Part shown: positions 12,871 through 14,431 of the stretch, piece after piece | How the letters are laid out: every line of letters begins with the position of its first letter | How positions within the stretch are numbered: the first letter of the stretch is position 1 | Source: JACMRI01 sp043778625 | Lineage (GTDB): Bacteria; Bacteroidota; Bacteroidia; UBA4408 | Direction of reading: 5' to 3' | NCBI GenBank assembly: GCA_043778625.1 | Contig: JAYWFU010000117.1 | Coordinates: forward strand, 1 to 14,431 | Length of the DNA stretch: 14,431 nucleotides | Translations under genes and position numbers: made by a program | The notes under the pieces: generated by a model | The model's input: only the letters and a program-made list of their open reading frames with translations | The model's database searches: none | Told to the model about the DNA's origin: nothing

Positions 12871-14322
12871 TTAGTTTAATTGTTCTTTAAGTAATTGTGT
12901 GGTTAATTTAGGGTCGGCTTTTCCGCCGCTTAATTTCATTACTTCACCCATAAATAGACCTAGTAAACCTACCTTACCGCTTTTGTATTCGGCTACTTTT
13001 TCAGGGTATTGTGCCAATACTTTAATGACAAGTTCGAGTAATAAATCCGAGTTGCTTTCTTGTATTATATTAAGTTCGGTAGCTACTTGCACTGCTGTTT
13101 TGGTAGGTGTAGCAATAAGTACAGGCATTATTTGTTGGTTAGCAATATTGAAATTTATTTTATTTGCATCAATTAACGCAATCATATCAGCTATATGTTG
13201 TGGTGTTAATGGCAGGCGTTCAATATCAATGGCATACTCGTTAAGATACGATTTTACTGGCCCCATCATCCAGTTACTTGCCGCTTTGTAGTTGGTGGTA
13301 AGAGCTATTAATGCTTCAAAATAATGGGCAAACTCCTTACGCTCAATAATTACATTAGCATCGTACTCGGGTAGTTTTAACTCGTGAACATATTTGTTAA
13401 ATAATTGGCTGGGCAATAGCGGCATAGTGGCTTTTACCTCGTTAATATAATTTTGTGTAATAAACACAGGTGGTAAATCGGGCTCAGGAAAGTAGCGGTA
13501 ATCGTTAGCGGTTTCCTTACTACGTTGCACTGATGTTTCGCCTGTTACAGGGTCAAAACCTAGGGTGTCTTGTTTAATTTCGCCCCCTGCTTCCAACACA
13601 TCTACTTGGCGTTTAGCTTCAAAATCAATGGCACGTTGCACATTGCGCATACTGTTCATGTTTTTTACTTCGGTTCTCCGTCCTAGTGTTGTTGCACCTT
13701 TTAAGCGTACTGATATATTTGCATCGCAACGCATACTGCCTTCTTCCATGTTGCCATCGCATATTCCTATATAGCGCAATAGTTTACGCACTTCGTTAAG
13801 ATATACGTAGGCCTCTTCGCTGGTTCTAAAATCGGGCTCAGTAACAATTTCTAATAACGGTGTGCCTGCACGGTTAAGGTCAATTAAGGTATCAAATGGG
13901 TCTTGGTCGTGTATGCTTTTTCCTGCATCTTCCTCCCAGTGTATGCGTGTTAGGTTAATGTTTTTTTCGGTACCATCTTTTAGCTTAATGGTAATATAAC
14001 CGCCGTTGCACACGGGCGTAGTATCTTGCGTTATTTGGTAGCCTTTGGGCAAATCAGCATAAAAATAATTTTTTCGAGCGTATTGATTTTCTTCTCTAAT
14101 GGTAGCATTTACAGCCAAACCAAGGCGTACAGCATACTCCATTACTTTTTTGTTGTGCATGGGTAGTGTGCCTGGTAAACCAAGCGTAATGGCACTTACA
14201 TTAGTATTTGGTAAGCCTCCGTACTCGTTTAAATCGTTAGAATATGCTTTGGTGTTGGTAAGCAACTGTGCGTGCACCTCAAGCCCCACTACAGTTTCGT
14301 ATTTATCGTAAATAGTACTCAT
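12871..14322 (-). CDS. gatB: Asp/Glu-tRNA amidotransferase subunit B (GatB)
   Basis: Subunit B of the GatCAB complex. It binds mischarged Glu-tRNA(Gln) or Asp-tRNA(Asn), activates the acyl group with ATP, and with GatA transfers ammonia to give Gln-tRNA or Asn-tRNA. The 483-residue length is standard and the protein looks intact. Family motifs in order are GLEVHAQL (13-20), GLPGTLPMHNK (48-58), RKNYFYADLPKGYQI (83-97), HWEEDAGKSIHD (128-139), DLNRAGTPLLEIVTEPD (148-164), GNMEEGSMRCDANISVR (190-206) and NDYRYFPEPDLPPV (273-286). The C-terminal helical and YqeY-like tRNA-binding tail (about 335-483) ends in GGKADPKL. The ATG at 14322 places the family N-terminus correctly. gatA and gatC are not in the window; scattered gat genes are common in this phylum. 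It is the first gene of a minus-strand run, but I could not find a convincing promoter in the 109 bases upstream. Confidence 0.97.
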   Translation of the reverse strand: MSTIYDKYETVVGLEVHAQLLTNTKAYSNDLNEYGGLPNTNVSAITLGLPGTLPMHNKKVMEYAVRLGLAVNATIREENQYARKNYFYADLPKGYQITQDTTPVCNGGYITIKLKDGTEKNINLTRIHWEEDAGKSIHDQDPFDTLIDLNRAGTPLLEIVTEPDFRTSEEAYVYLNEVRKLLRYIGICDGNMEEGSMRCDANISVRLKGATTLGRRTEVKNMNSMRNVQRAIDFEAKRQVDVLEAGGEIKQDTLGFDPVTGETSVQRSKETANDYRYFPEPDLPPVFITQNYINEVKATMPLLPSQLFNKYVHELKLPEYDANVIIERKEFAHYFEALIALTTNYKAASNWMMGPVKSYLNEYAIDIERLPLTPQHIADMIALIDANKINFNIANQQIMPVLIATPTKTAVQVATELNIIQESNSDLLLELVIKVLAQYPEKVAEYKSGKVGLLGLFMGEVMKLSGGKADPKLTTQLLKEQLN

Positions 14323-14431
14323 TAATTTAATTACTAAATTTTTAATAGTACAAATATCTTAAAAAAAACGTTGAAAAGATAAATTAAATTATACCATTGA
14401 TTATATTAACACTGGAGGGTTGCTCCCTAAT

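Noticed and set aside
12899..13291. Plus-strand open frame of 130 codons within gatB
   Set aside because: It is antisense to the conserved GatB C-terminal region. Its hydrophobic composition is a by-product of the complementary strand.
14323..14431. Possible promoter and small GGAG/CTCC hairpin upstream of gatB
   Set aside because: TATCTTTT and GATATTTG on the minus strand are each one base off the -7 consensus, and neither has a correctly spaced TTG. The hairpin has only a 4-bp stem and is cut by the window edge.

Overview
The window comes from a low-GC member of the Bacteroidota. Three large secreted proteins end in type A C-terminal sorting domains (PNPA near the start, GxYF and KFIK near the end), the mark of the type IX secretion system (T9SS). 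Start codons follow A-rich leaders without Shine-Dalgarno sequences. One upstream region has a clear Bacteroidota-type promoter (TTTG, 19 bases, TAnnTTTG), and a LytS/LytTR regulatory pair and a DUF4369-thioredoxin lipoprotein fit the same phylum. I cannot place it to genus.

Layout. Bases 13-2629 (minus) hold a two-gene operon: a LytTR response regulator followed 4 bases later by a TPR-containing LytS-type histidine kinase. A 164-base divergent intergenic region carries the operon's promoter, a palindrome inside the promoter spacer and a small leader hairpin. Bases 2794-9829 (plus) hold four exported proteins: an unrecognised 438-residue periplasmic or secreted protein, then three T9SS cargo proteins (two tandem LamG-like domains; a propeller-like DFDP-repeat protein; a DUF285/BspA-like protein with an exact 25-residue repeat). 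The first two cargo genes sit behind near-duplicate leaders of about 115 bases with a conserved inverted repeat. The third has the same 11-base core motif, inverted, in its short upstream gap. Bases 10045-14322 (minus) hold a housekeeping run: gatB, a DUF4369/TlpA-like lipoprotein, a CcmE-like haem chaperone with a CXXXY motif, and an RlmI-type 23S rRNA methyltransferase. The two convergent blocks are separated by two hairpins.

How the parts may work together. The three cargo proteins look like a cell-surface or extracellular set with repeat-rich binding folds. Their shared leader elements suggest common control. The adjacent LytS/LytTR pair is an obvious candidate regulator, and the leader core resembles a LytTR half-site, but this link is inference. 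In the right-hand block, the thioredoxin-like lipoprotein and the CcmE variant are plausible partners in cytochrome c maturation. gatB and rlmI are translation genes that appear co-oriented rather than functionally linked. I found no RNA genes, CRISPR arrays, insertion sequences or integrases. No gap exceeds 300 bases.
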